7,970 nucleotides of DNA from an uncultured Oscillibacter sp. Lineage in GTDB: Bacteria; Bacillota; Clostridia; Oscillospirales; Oscillospiraceae. The notes under the pieces were generated by a model. It had not been told where the DNA came from, searched no databases, and saw only the letters and a list, made by a program, of their open reading frames with translations. Location of the stretch: the NCBI GenBank assembly GCA_947245315.1, contig CAMXNV010000100.1, forward strand, positions 1 to 7,970, read 5' to 3'. The translations under genes and the position numbers were made by a program. Positions 1 through 5,733 of the stretch are shown in pieces (position 1 is the stretch's first letter; each line of letters opens with the position of its first letter).

Positions 1-449
1 CCTTCCAGACCAACATTCTGGCCCTGAACGCCGCCGTGGAGGCCGCCCGGGCCGGGACCGCCGGGAAGGGCTTCGCCGTGGTGGCGGACGAGGTCCGCTC
101 CCTGGCCAGCAAGTCCTCCGAGGCGGCCCAGAGGACCACCGTCCTGCTGAACCAGACGGTGGCGTCCATGGACGAGGGCGTCCAGGCGGCCCAGGACACG
201 GCGGACTCCGTGCTCAGGGTGGTGAGCCACGCGGAGGAGATGGAGGAGCTGATCGAGGGCATCGCGGCCTACACCCGGCAGCAGGACGAAAACGCGGCCC
301 AGATCACCCACGGGATCGAGCAGATCTCCGCCGTGGTCCAGAGCAACGTGGCCACGTCGGAGGCCAGCGCCGCCGCCAGCGAGGAGCTGGCCAGCCAGGC
401 CGCCATGCTCCGGGAGCTGGTGGCCAGGTTCCGGCTGCGGGAGCAGTGA
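1..449 (+). CDS. Methyl-accepting chemotaxis protein, C-terminal fragment (5' end outside window)
   Basis: This is the cytoplasmic signalling end of a chemoreceptor, which passes ligand occupancy to CheA/CheW at the inner face of the membrane. The reading frame is open from base 3 and ends at TGA 447-449, giving about 148 visible residues. The visible part starts inside the hairpin tip (FQTNILALNAAVEAARAG, then GKGFAVVADEVRSLA), the most conserved motif of MCP signalling domains. It continues as a long Ala/Glu/Gln-rich coiled-coil return helix and ends in ELVARFRLREQ. No CheR-binding NWETF-type pentapeptide is present at the C-terminus. The sensor, membrane segments and HAMP domain lie upstream of the window. 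The gene is followed by its own strong terminator and converges on the minus-strand cluster, so it is not part of that cluster. Family assignment is secure; the ligand is unknown. Confidence 0.96.
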   Translation, partial: FQTNILALNAAVEAARAGTAGKGFAVVADEVRSLASKSSEAAQRTTVLLNQTVASMDEGVQAAQDTADSVLRVVSHAEEMEELIEGIAAYTRQQDENAAQITHGIEQISAVVQSNVATSEASAAASEELASQAAMLRELVARFRLREQ

Positions 450-478
450 GGGGCGGATGAGCCCAAACTAAGACAGAG

Positions 479-513
479 CGGAGGCTTCCTCTAATGAGGA
501 AGCCTCCGTTTTT
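479..513 (+). terminator. Rho-independent terminator of the chemoreceptor gene
   Basis: A perfect 12-bp stem, CGGAGGCTTCCT (479-490) with AGGAAGCCTCCG (497-508), encloses loop CTAATG, whose outer C and G could add a 13th pair. It is followed at once by TTTTT (509-513). It starts about 30 bp after the chemoreceptor stop. On the minus strand the stem is not followed by a T-run, so it probably works in the plus direction only. Confidence 0.93.
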
Positions 514-524
514 CCTATGGGAAT

Positions 525-614
525 CTAACAATTTTTGCTGAAGGAGCCGTCTCTGAAAAAGAATTGCCGGAAGATGATCTCCCCGTTGCACATCGTGAGA
601 AGCGGCAGGATCAT
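525..614 (-). CDS. Possible small ORF, 29 aa, unknown (doubtful)
   Basis: An ATG at 614 opens a 29-codon frame ending at TAG 525-527. It would encode a peptide with an aromatic patch, GEIIFRQFFFRDGSFS, ending in cysteine. There is only a weak GGAG about a dozen bases upstream and no promoter is visible. The same bases are also open on the plus strand, so the open frame is weak evidence. The stretch lies in the convergent gap between the chemoreceptor and the minus-strand cluster and is less GC-rich than its surroundings. It may be a decayed gene end or a dispersed intergenic repeat rather than a gene. I do not recognise a function. Confidence 0.15.
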   Translation of the reverse strand: MILPLLTMCNGEIIFRQFFFRDGSFSKNC

Positions 615-665
615 GCGGCTGCATTGCTCCACATTTGAAGATACAGAATTTCAATTGCCAACCAC

Positions 666-687
666 GCCCTCCGCTATAGCGGAGGGC
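666..687. repeat. 22-bp perfect palindrome after the last minus-strand gene
   Basis: The arms GCCCTCCGCTA and TAGCGGAGGGC (11 bp each, no spacer) form a perfect palindrome 21 bp downstream of the stop codon of the stalk-domain gene at 709. As RNA from the minus strand it would fold into a GC-rich hairpin and could mark the 3' end of the cluster transcript. No T-run follows it on either strand, so it is not a textbook terminator. It could instead be a short dispersed palindromic repeat. Confidence 0.6.
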
Positions 688-708
688 AAAAGAAACATCG
701 TTCCCCCC

Positions 709-1488
709 TCACTCATACTGCATCAGCGACACCGTCACATCCGCCACATCGGTGCGCTCGTCCCTGCTGTAGACGCTGACGGAGAACCCCGCCTGCTCCG
801 GCGGCGTGCCGTCCGCGATTTCAAAGGCCCGGGTCAGCGTCTTCCCTGGATCGATGCTCACCGCCGGGAAGTCCTGGAACAGCCCCATCACCGGGGTGCG
901 CCCGGCCACGCAGGCCACCTCCCCCTCTCCGTTGTTGGTCACGGTGAGAACGATGTACTTCCCGTCCGAGGGGAGGAAGGTGCCGCCGGTGCCGAAGCCC
1001 GTCACCGTCCGGACCTCGGTCCTGTCGTCCGCGATGCCCACGGGCCGCTTCCGGGTGTCCACCTTACTGGGGGACACCTCCGTGAAGGGACCCACCACCG
1101 TCCCCAGGGCGGGAGTTCTGGGATTTTGGTGCAGCGTGCCCTCCACGCTGTTTCCGACGGAGATGACGGCGTTCTCCATGCTGGAGCCCAGGACGACGCT
1201 GTTCCGCTTCTCGCTCCAGGAGACGGGGATGCCCGCCAGGTCGGCGATCATCTGCACGGGCAGGTAGTTGCTGGGCTCCCCCGAGGCGTCCTCATAGGTG
1301 ATGACGGCGGGGATGCTCCTGCCGCCCGCGGTGTAGTCCCGGCCCGGCTCCACCTTTACGGTGTCGTGGAGGTACACGCCCGCCAGGTTGAACTGCACGC
1401 TCCCCGCCATAGCGGCGGCGGAGCCCACCCGGCACAGGGTCAGGGCCATGGCCAGCGCGCCGGTGAAAAAGGATCCGAATTTCTTCAT
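709..1488 (-). CDS. Secreted stalk-domain protein 2 (copper amine oxidase N-terminal-like domain)
   Basis: A 259-aa exported protein of unknown function. Residues 1-26 form a Sec signal peptide (MKKFGSFF, hydrophobic core, then GSAAA as a likely signal peptidase I site). Residues about 29-101 match the short 'stalk' or copper amine oxidase N-terminal-like domain found in many Firmicutes surface proteins: a strand, a glycine-rich turn, YEDASGEPSNYLPVQMIADLAGIPVSW, then SVVLG. The rest (about 145-259) is strand-rich, including KYIVLTVTNNGEGEV, and resembles a small beta-sandwich; I do not recognise it. No catalytic motif is visible. The start is supported by AAGGAGGAG upstream of ATG 1488. It is the last gene of the cluster, 88 bp after the previous stalk gene, with no ECF-type promoter in the gap, so it is probably co-transcribed. 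Its stalk region is homologous to that of the upstream neighbour, but the C-terminal part is not. Confidence 0.85.
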   Translation of the reverse strand: MKKFGSFFTGALAMALTLCRVGSAAAMAGSVQFNLAGVYLHDTVKVEPGRDYTAGGRSIPAVITYEDASGEPSNYLPVQMIADLAGIPVSWSEKRNSVVLGSSMENAVISVGNSVEGTLHQNPRTPALGTVVGPFTEVSPSKVDTRKRPVGIADDRTEVRTVTGFGTGGTFLPSDGKYIVLTVTNNGEGEVACVAGRTPVMGLFQDFPAVSIDPGKTLTRAFEIADGTPPEQAGFSVSVYSRDERTDVADVTVSLMQYE

Positions 1489-1514
1489 GCTGCTCTCCTC
1501 CTTTTGTCAGCCCC

Positions 1515-1580
1515 TCAGCCCGAGAAAAAGGCGAGAACGAGGGACAAAACCAGAATCAAAATCCCCATGGCCGCCGTCAC
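1515..1580 (-). CDS. Possible 21-aa hydrophobic membrane peptide (small ORF)
   Basis: The gap between the two stalk-domain genes contains a short open frame. A GTG at 1580 overlaps the upstream stop codon as GTGA, and an in-frame ATG follows at 1568; the stop is TGA 1515-1517. From the ATG the peptide is MGILILVLSLVLAFFSG, a single strongly hydrophobic segment able to span or enter a membrane. There is no good Shine-Dalgarno site before either start, so expression would depend on translational coupling to the upstream gene. The hydrophobicity is striking in a GC-rich region, but 17-21 codons can arise by chance. Function unknown. Confidence 0.3.
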   Translation of the reverse strand: MTAAMGILILVLSLVLAFFSG

Positions 1581-2509
1581 AGGCCCCCCCGCATGATGAC
1601 CTCCCGGGCCTCCTCCAGGGTCAGGCCTTCCGTTTCGTAATGCCCCTGGCAGCCCACTTTATACTCCCCGATGACATTCCCCTCGGAGTCGTACAGGGGA
1701 ATGGAGGTCCAGTGGGGGCACTCCTCCTTGGACAGGCCGTGGAGCGCCTCCCCGCCCTTTTGCAGCTCGGCCTCACGGATATACCCCTCCGGGCGGCCCT
1801 CCGGCGGGTAGGCGGCCATGTGCTTCAGGTCCGGGGCGTAGCCCACGTACTCCGCCAGCAGCGTGGAGCCGTAGCTCTCCCCCTTGGCGTTCTTGGGATA
1901 GTCCCCGTCCACCAGGGACCATTTCATCGCCTTTTTGTCGATCTCCTGGAGGGCGTCCTTGTTCCCCACTTTGTACTCCCAGCGCATTTCCCCGTTCTTG
2001 TCCCGGAACATCTTGTCGTTCCCCCGGTAGGAGTTCACGTCGTCGTCCGGCAGGATGGTGCCGCCCCGGCTCTTAATCAGGGCCTCGTCCCCCCGGCGGG
2101 GATTCGCGGGCACCTCCTTGGGAATCCGGAGGTCGACCACCAGCTCCTCCCCGCCTCCGGCGGGCTGGGCCTCGGGGGCAGCGGGCTTGGCGGGCTGCTG
2201 GCCCAGGAGGATGGTCTTGGTGGCGGAGTCATAGCCGATCTCCACGCCCAGCAGCTCGCTGACGGACCGGATGGGCAGGTAGTTGGTCTTGCCTCCCGCG
2301 GCGTCGGTGTAGAGGATGGAGCCCGGGACCTTTTGCCCGTTGGCGGCGGTGATGTCCTCCCCCGCCGTGATTTTCCGCTGGCCGTCCAGGGCGACGTTGG
2401 AGAAGTTGTAGCTCACCTGTCCGGAGGCCGCCAGGGCGGTGGTCAGGCAGGCCGTCAGGGCCAGGGCGGCGAAGAAGCCGCTGAAGAAGGGGGCGATACG
2501 TTTTTTCAT
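1577..2509 (-). CDS. Secreted or lipid-anchored stalk-domain protein 1
   Basis: A 310-aa exported protein. ATG 2509 is chosen over an upstream in-frame start at 2584 because it follows AAGGAAG with a six-base gap and begins a clear signal peptide; the upstream start lies inside the promoter. Signal region: MKKRIAPFFSGFFAALALTAC. LTAC at 18-21 fits a lipobox, while ALA-ASG at 25-30 fits signal peptidase I, so anchoring is uncertain. Residues about 30-103 are a stalk/copper amine oxidase N-terminal-like domain (KTNYLPIRSVSELLG, then TILLG). A Pro/Ala/Gly-rich linker (104-121) follows. The C-terminal part (about 122-310) is charged, with Cys264 and Cys287 and the segment IPLYDSEGNVIGEYKVG; I do not recognise it. 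It has its own ECF-type promoter at 2564-2593 and a hairpin in its leader, so it is a likely target of the sigma factor encoded upstream. Role inferred: cell-envelope or extracellular function. Confidence 0.85.
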   Translation of the reverse strand: MKKRIAPFFSGFFAALALTACLTTALAASGQVSYNFSNVALDGQRKITAGEDITAANGQKVPGSILYTDAAGGKTNYLPIRSVSELLGVEIGYDSATKTILLGQQPAKPAAPEAQPAGGGEELVVDLRIPKEVPANPRRGDEALIKSRGGTILPDDDVNSYRGNDKMFRDKNGEMRWEYKVGNKDALQEIDKKAMKWSLVDGDYPKNAKGESYGSTLLAEYVGYAPDLKHMAAYPPEGRPEGYIREAELQKGGEALHGLSKEECPHWTSIPLYDSEGNVIGEYKVGCQGHYETEGLTLEEAREVIMRGGL

Positions 2510-2531
2510 AGTGATCTTCCTTTCTTGTCCG

Positions 2532-2550
2532 GCGGGGAGGGTCTCCCCGC
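2532..2550 (-). promoter_or_regulatory. Hairpin in the 5' leader of stalk gene 1
   Basis: In the transcript, GCGGGGAG pairs perfectly with CTCCCCGC over 8 bp around a 3-nt loop. It sits between the predicted transcription start and the ribosome site. The matching position in the leader of the secreted ectodomain gene (3767-3791) carries a related hairpin with different loop and stem details. No T-run follows, so it is not a terminator. A stabilising 5' stem-loop or a translation-control element is possible. Confidence 0.6.
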
Positions 2551-2563
2551 TCTGTTCTGTCAG

Positions 2564-2593
2564 GTAAACGGAGGGAACCGGCAAAGTATTACA
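2564..2593 (-). promoter_or_regulatory. ECF-type promoter for stalk gene 1
   Basis: On the minus strand, TGTAATAC (2593-2586) and CCGTTTAC (2571-2564) are separated by exactly 14 bp. This fits the general ECF pattern of a TGTAA-like -35 box and a CGT-containing -10 box. The same two octamers with the same spacing occur at 3805-3834 and 7600-7629, each 45-61 bp before a start codon. An A/T-rich stretch lies directly upstream (2594-2622), suitable as an UP element. Recognition by the sigma factor encoded in this cluster is inferred. Confidence 0.8.
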
Positions 2594-2622
2594 GGCTTTT
2601 CAAAATTTTAGAAAAGATTTTT

Positions 2623-3744
2623 TTACCCGTCCAGGCGCTTCAAGGCGCTGAGCTCCACCCGGGTGCCCCCCAGGTTCACGGCAGTCACCGAGGCGGGATC
2701 GATGGGATAGGGGTAGGTAACCCCCAGGGAGCCGTGGGCCTGGCTGCCGTCCTGGTTGGTGGACAGGCTCAGGGAGCCGCCGCCCTGGGAGCAGTCCACG
2801 TACTTGCCCTCCTTGGTCCAGAGGCCCTGCACGGCCTGGCGGAGAAGCTTCCGCACGCTCTCGTTGTCCGGCTTCTCCGGGGCGGGGGCGCCGGGCTTGG
2901 TGACCTGGATGGGGTTCACCGGGGTCAGCACCTCATAGCCCAGCTCCATGTCCAGGGCCGAGAGCTCGAAGGCCGTGAAGCGCAGGGGCAGCTTGTCCTG
3001 GGTCACCTCAACGGCTCCCGTGTACCGGACGGGGAGCAGGGCCTTCTCCAGGGTGAAGGTGAAATCGAAGGGCCCCTTCAAAACCGAGACGCCCGGGCCG
3101 GGGCCGGTGCGCTTGCCGTCCTGCCAACGCACGGTGGGGTCCTCGCTCTCCTCATAGATGGCGATGTTTTCCATGTGTAAAGTCAGCTCCGGCTGCTCCA
3201 CGTGGGATTTCAGGAACATTCCCACGTCAAAGGTCAGCGTGTCCTCCTCCCGGCTGCGGAGGCTGAACCCGGGACGGAAATAGGAGGGCTTCCGCTCCAG
3301 GTAGGTCTGGACCTGCTTCTCCAGCTCCTCCGGGGTGTACTTCCCCCGGGCCCCCAGCTCCTTCCGGAGGTAGTCCTTCCGCTGGGCCTCCGGCAGCTCC
3401 AGGCTGCACTCCTCGTAATAGAGGTTGGAGTCCTTGGTGAGGGCCTTGGGGAGGTTCTTCCCCTTCACCGTCAGGAACAGCCGGACGGTTTCCCCGTCCC
3501 ACAGGGCGGCGTACAGGGTGGCCGTGGCGCCCCCGGCCGTCTTGCTCTGCCGGATCACCGTGCCCATGTTCGCCAGGACGGCCTCCGAGGATTCCGGCGC
3601 GGCGGCGTCCGCCCCCAGCTGGGGGAACCACTGGGAGAACTGCCCCTTGGGGGCGGTTCCCTCCGCCGCCAGGGCGGCGCAGCTCAGGGAGGCCACCAGG
3701 GCCAGGGCGAAGAGCCCCGAAATCAAGCGTTTCCAAGTTTTCAT
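2623..3744 (-). CDS. Secreted stand-alone copy of the anti-sigma ectodomain (DUF4179-like)
   Basis: A 373-aa exported protein. ATG 3744 is preferred over the in-frame start at 3825, which lies inside the promoter; AAGGAAG precedes 3744 with a six-base gap. Residues 1-27 are a Sec signal peptide (MKTWKRLISGLFALAL, cleavage near ALA-AEG). From residue 34 (GQFSQWFP) the chain follows the extracellular part of the two anti-sigma factors to the end: the GTVIRQSKTAGGATATL strand region resembling DUF4179 proteins, EEC with Cys113, VEQPELTLHMENIAIYEESEDPTVRW, GPFDFTFTLE, GLWTKEGKYVDCS with Cys318, and the C-terminal TRVELS motif. It is much closer to anti-sigma 2 than to anti-sigma 1. The cytoplasmic anti-sigma part and the membrane segment are absent, so it cannot bind sigma. 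It has its own ECF-type promoter. A decoy, ligand-binding or feedback role outside the cell is inferred, not shown. Confidence 0.87.
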   Translation of the reverse strand: MKTWKRLISGLFALALVASLSCAALAAEGTAPKGQFSQWFPQLGADAAAPESSEAVLANMGTVIRQSKTAGGATATLYAALWDGETVRLFLTVKGKNLPKALTKDSNLYYEECSLELPEAQRKDYLRKELGARGKYTPEELEKQVQTYLERKPSYFRPGFSLRSREEDTLTFDVGMFLKSHVEQPELTLHMENIAIYEESEDPTVRWQDGKRTGPGPGVSVLKGPFDFTFTLEKALLPVRYTGAVEVTQDKLPLRFTAFELSALDMELGYEVLTPVNPIQVTKPGAPAPEKPDNESVRKLLRQAVQGLWTKEGKYVDCSQGGGSLSLSTNQDGSQAHGSLGVTYPYPIDPASVTAVNLGGTRVELSALKRLDG

Positions 3745-3766
3745 AGCGATCTTCCTTTCTTCTCCG

Positions 3767-3791
3767 GCGGGAAGGGAAAGGCCCTCCCCGC
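3767..3791 (-). promoter_or_regulatory. Hairpin in the 5' leader of the secreted ectodomain gene
   Basis: In the transcript, GCGGGGAGGG pairs with CCCUUCCCGC over 10 bp, including one G-U pair, around a 5-nt loop. It begins only a few bases after the predicted transcription start and ends just before the ribosome site. It is the counterpart of the hairpin at 2532-2550. The sequences differ but pairing is kept, which supports a structural role. Confidence 0.6.
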
Positions 3792-3804
3792 TCCGTTCTG
3801 TCAG

Positions 3805-3834
3805 GTAAACGGAGGGGGAGGGCATTGTATTACA
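3805..3834 (-). promoter_or_regulatory. ECF-type promoter for the secreted ectodomain gene
   Basis: On the minus strand, TGTAATAC (3834-3827) and CCGTTTAC (3812-3805) flank a 14-bp spacer. Both boxes and the spacing match the sites at 2564-2593 and 7600-7629. Upstream, bases 3835-3863 are a run of A/T tracts repeating about every 11-12 bp, which could bend DNA or serve as an UP element. The promoter lies in the gap after the anti-sigma 2 stop codon, so the downstream gene can be expressed separately from the sigma operon. Confidence 0.8.
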
Positions 3835-3863
3835 GAATTTTCAAAAATTTTTGGAAAAATTTT

Positions 3864-5177
3864 TTAGTAGATCGGACGCTCCTGCTCTGTCCACTGGCTC
3901 AGCTCCACCCGGACGCCCCCCAGGTTCACGGCGGTCACCGTGGCGGGGTCCACCGGGTGGGGGTAGTTGACGCTCTTGGAGCCATGGGCCTCGCTCCCGT
4001 CCTGGTTGGTGGACAAGCTGGAGCTGCCGCCCGTCTCGGAGCAGTCCACATAGCCGCCGTCCTCCGTCCAGAGGCCCAGCACGGCCCCGTTCATTGCCTT
4101 TTTCACAGCGTCCTCGCTGAGCTTGTCCGGGTCCGGCTCGGGCTCCGGCTGGTCGGGCCGGGTGACCTGGACGGGGTTCATGGGGGCCAGGACCTCAAAC
4201 TCCGCGTTCAGGTCGAAGACGGCGATCTCAAGCCCCGTGAACCGCAGGGGGACGCCGTCCGGCGCGATCTCCGTCTCCCCGGCGTAGTAGACGGGCAGAA
4301 TGGGCTCCCCCAGGGTGAAGGTGAAGTCGAAGGGCCCGCCGAGGACCGGGACGCCGGGCCCGGGTCCCGTGCGGACGCCGTCCAGCCAGCGCACGGTGGG
4401 GTCCTCGCTCTCCTCGTAGATGGCGATGTTCTCAATGTGCAGGGTCAGCTCCGGCTGTTCCACGTGGGTTTTCAGGCGCATTCCCACATCGAAGGTCAGC
4501 GTGTCCCCCTCCAGGCTGAGGAAGCCGAACCCGGGATTGAGATAGGGGGGTTCCATCTCCATGTAGAGCTGGAAGCGCTCCTCCAGCTCCTCCGGCGTGG
4601 CGTCCGTCCACTTCTCCAGCTCCTTTCGCATATAGCGGACCTTCTGGTCCTCCCGCAGCTCCAGGCGGCACTCCTCCGTATAGAGGTTGGAATCCTCGGT
4701 GAGCTCCTCCGGGAAGCCGGGGTTCTGCACCGCCAGGGACAGGTGGAGATAGTCCCCGTCCCACACGGCGGCGTTCAGGGTGACCGTGGCCCCGTCCACG
4801 GTCTGGCTCTGCTCAATGAGGGTGCCCGTGCGGGTCAGCACCTCCTCCGAGGTCTCCGGCGACTGGGGGTCCGCCCCCAGCCAGGGGAACCACTGGGAGA
4901 ACTGCCCTGTAACCACGGCGTAGGCGCAGGCGGAGAGGAGCAGCAGGGCCGCCACCACGGCAATCAGCCGCCAGTTCACGCGGGCCCTTCGATGCTGGCC
5001 GGGCTGTCCCCGGCGTCTGGCCCAGCTCCAGGGGTCCGCCAGGAAGCGCATCCGCTCCCGGAGGTAGCGGGGGGAGAAGTCGATTTCGCCGGACTCCGCG
5101 CTTTGGAGGGCCCGCTCGTATTGCGCTAAGTTCGCGTCCATCAAGCCCTGACGCAGCATGCTGTCAAACTGCCTCAT
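3864..5177 (-). CDS. Single-pass membrane anti-sigma factor 2 with DUF4179-like ectodomain
   Basis: A 437-aa protein predicted to hold the ECF sigma factor at the membrane and release it on an outside signal. Residues 1-69 are cytoplasmic and charged (MRQFDSMLRQGLMDANLAQY, then FSPRYLRERMRFLADPWSWARRR), a module I associate with ECF-linked proteins of gut Clostridia. Residues about 70-90 are one membrane segment. Residues 91-437 are extracellular: GQFSQWFP, a DUF4179-like strand region (about 116-150), VEQPELTLHIENIAIYEESED, GPFDFTFTLG, a Pro/Glu/Asp linker (340-352), and GLWTEDGGYVDCS to VRVELS. Cys170 and Cys379 could form a disulfide. The start (ATG 5177) follows AAGGAGG and overlaps the end of sigma copy 2 by 14 bp, so translation is probably coupled. 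Residues 1-98 match anti-sigma 1 exactly, while the outer part is diverged. No zinc-binding HxxxCxxC anti-sigma motif is present. Confidence 0.85.
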   Translation of the reverse strand: MRQFDSMLRQGLMDANLAQYERALQSAESGEIDFSPRYLRERMRFLADPWSWARRRGQPGQHRRARVNWRLIAVVAALLLLSACAYAVVTGQFSQWFPWLGADPQSPETSEEVLTRTGTLIEQSQTVDGATVTLNAAVWDGDYLHLSLAVQNPGFPEELTEDSNLYTEECRLELREDQKVRYMRKELEKWTDATPEELEERFQLYMEMEPPYLNPGFGFLSLEGDTLTFDVGMRLKTHVEQPELTLHIENIAIYEESEDPTVRWLDGVRTGPGPGVPVLGGPFDFTFTLGEPILPVYYAGETEIAPDGVPLRFTGLEIAVFDLNAEFEVLAPMNPVQVTRPDQPEPEPDPDKLSEDAVKKAMNGAVLGLWTEDGGYVDCSETGGSSSLSTNQDGSEAHGSKSVNYPHPVDPATVTAVNLGGVRVELSQWTEQERPIY

Positions 5178-5697
5178 AAGTATAGCCCTCCTTTTCCAAG
5201 CGTTCTTTCAGCATGGCACGCCCTCGCATAACGCGGACGCCCACCGCCGACTCGCTGAGCCCCAGCCGCCGGGCGATTTCACGGTTGGTTTGCTCCTCCA
5301 CAAATTTGAGTTCGAGGATTCTTCGGTAGTTCTCCGGCAGGGCCCGGATCAAAGAGACCAAGTAGTCGTATTCCTCCTGCCGGTCCTCTCGGGCGGGCGG
5401 GTCCCAATCCTCGGGAAAGGCCGTGGTCCGCCGCTCAGCCCGGAGGATGTCCAAGGCGCAGTTCTTGGCGACGGTGACCGTATAGCCCTCGGTCTCCTTC
5501 CAGGGCAGGGCCGAGACCCGCTCCCAGTTCTGGGCCAACTGGAGCCAGGTCTGCTGGGCGGCGTCCTCCGCCCGGGTGGGGTCTCCCAAAATGCGTAAAG
5601 CCACTGCGTAAATCTTCTTTTCATGGGCCCCAAAAAGCTGTGTGAACCGCCGCTGGTCCTGTTCGGTCTCCAGCATGGCCAGGCAGATCGCAAGCAT
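4912..5697. repeat. Direct repeat copy 2 (786 bp, identical to 6770-7555)
   Basis: Compared line by line at an offset of 1858 bp, these bases are identical to 6770-7555. The repeat covers all of the sigma gene plus the anti-sigma codons for the cytoplasmic part and membrane segment. Identity breaks at the sigma start codon on one side (with weaker similarity through the ribosome site) and just after the membrane segment on the other. Confidence 0.95.
5164..5697 (-). CDS. ECF-type RNA polymerase sigma factor, copy 2
   Basis: A 177-aa extracytoplasmic-function sigma factor that directs RNA polymerase to a small set of promoters. Region 2 is at about 17-88 (FTQLFGAHEKKIYAVALRILGD, then AEDAAQQTWLQLAQNWE and AKNCALDILRAERR). 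Region 4 is at about 113-166 (LIRALPENYRRILELKFVEEQTNREIARRLGLSESAVGVRVMRGR), with a clear helix-turn-helix. Length is normal for the family and there is no extra C-terminal domain. The protein is identical in every residue to copy 1. AAGGAGGAG lies 8 bp before ATG 5697. Only 36 bp separate it from the stop of anti-sigma 1 and no ECF promoter is present there, so it is presumably transcribed from promoters upstream of copy 1. Its 3' end overlaps the anti-sigma 2 gene by 14 bp. Function is secure; the inducing signal is unknown. Confidence 0.93.
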   Translation of the reverse strand: MLAICLAMLETEQDQRRFTQLFGAHEKKIYAVALRILGDPTRAEDAAQQTWLQLAQNWERVSALPWKETEGYTVTVAKNCALDILRAERRTTAFPEDWDPPAREDRQEEYDYLVSLIRALPENYRRILELKFVEEQTNREIARRLGLSESAVGVRVMRGRAMLKERLEKEGYTYEAV

Positions 5698-5733
5698 GAT
5701 AAGGTCTCCTCCTTTTTTGTGAATTTGATGTTC

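Noticed and set aside
535..1596. Long plus-strand open frame opposite the second stalk gene
   Set aside because: TTG start without a ribosome site, Arg/His/Gly-rich low-complexity product, and it lies antisense to a gene with a signal peptide and a recognisable domain. A GC-bias shadow.
2510..2584. Upstream in-frame start for stalk gene 1 (25 extra residues)
   Set aside because: The extension would begin inside the ECF promoter and would push the signal peptide away from the N-terminus; ATG 2509 has its own ribosome site.
1361..2611. Long plus-strand open frame opposite stalk gene 1
   Set aside because: Product is Gly/Leu/Val/Gln-rich with no recognisable domain and spans a promoter and two gene ends on the other strand; shadow frame.
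3745..3825. Upstream in-frame start for the secreted ectodomain gene (27 extra residues)
   Set aside because: The extension begins inside the ECF promoter; ATG 3744 has AAGGAAG and starts a clean signal peptide.
3825..5129. Long plus-strand open frame opposite anti-sigma 2
   Set aside because: Composition typical of an antisense frame in GC-rich coding DNA; starts inside the ECF promoter region and has no ribosome site.
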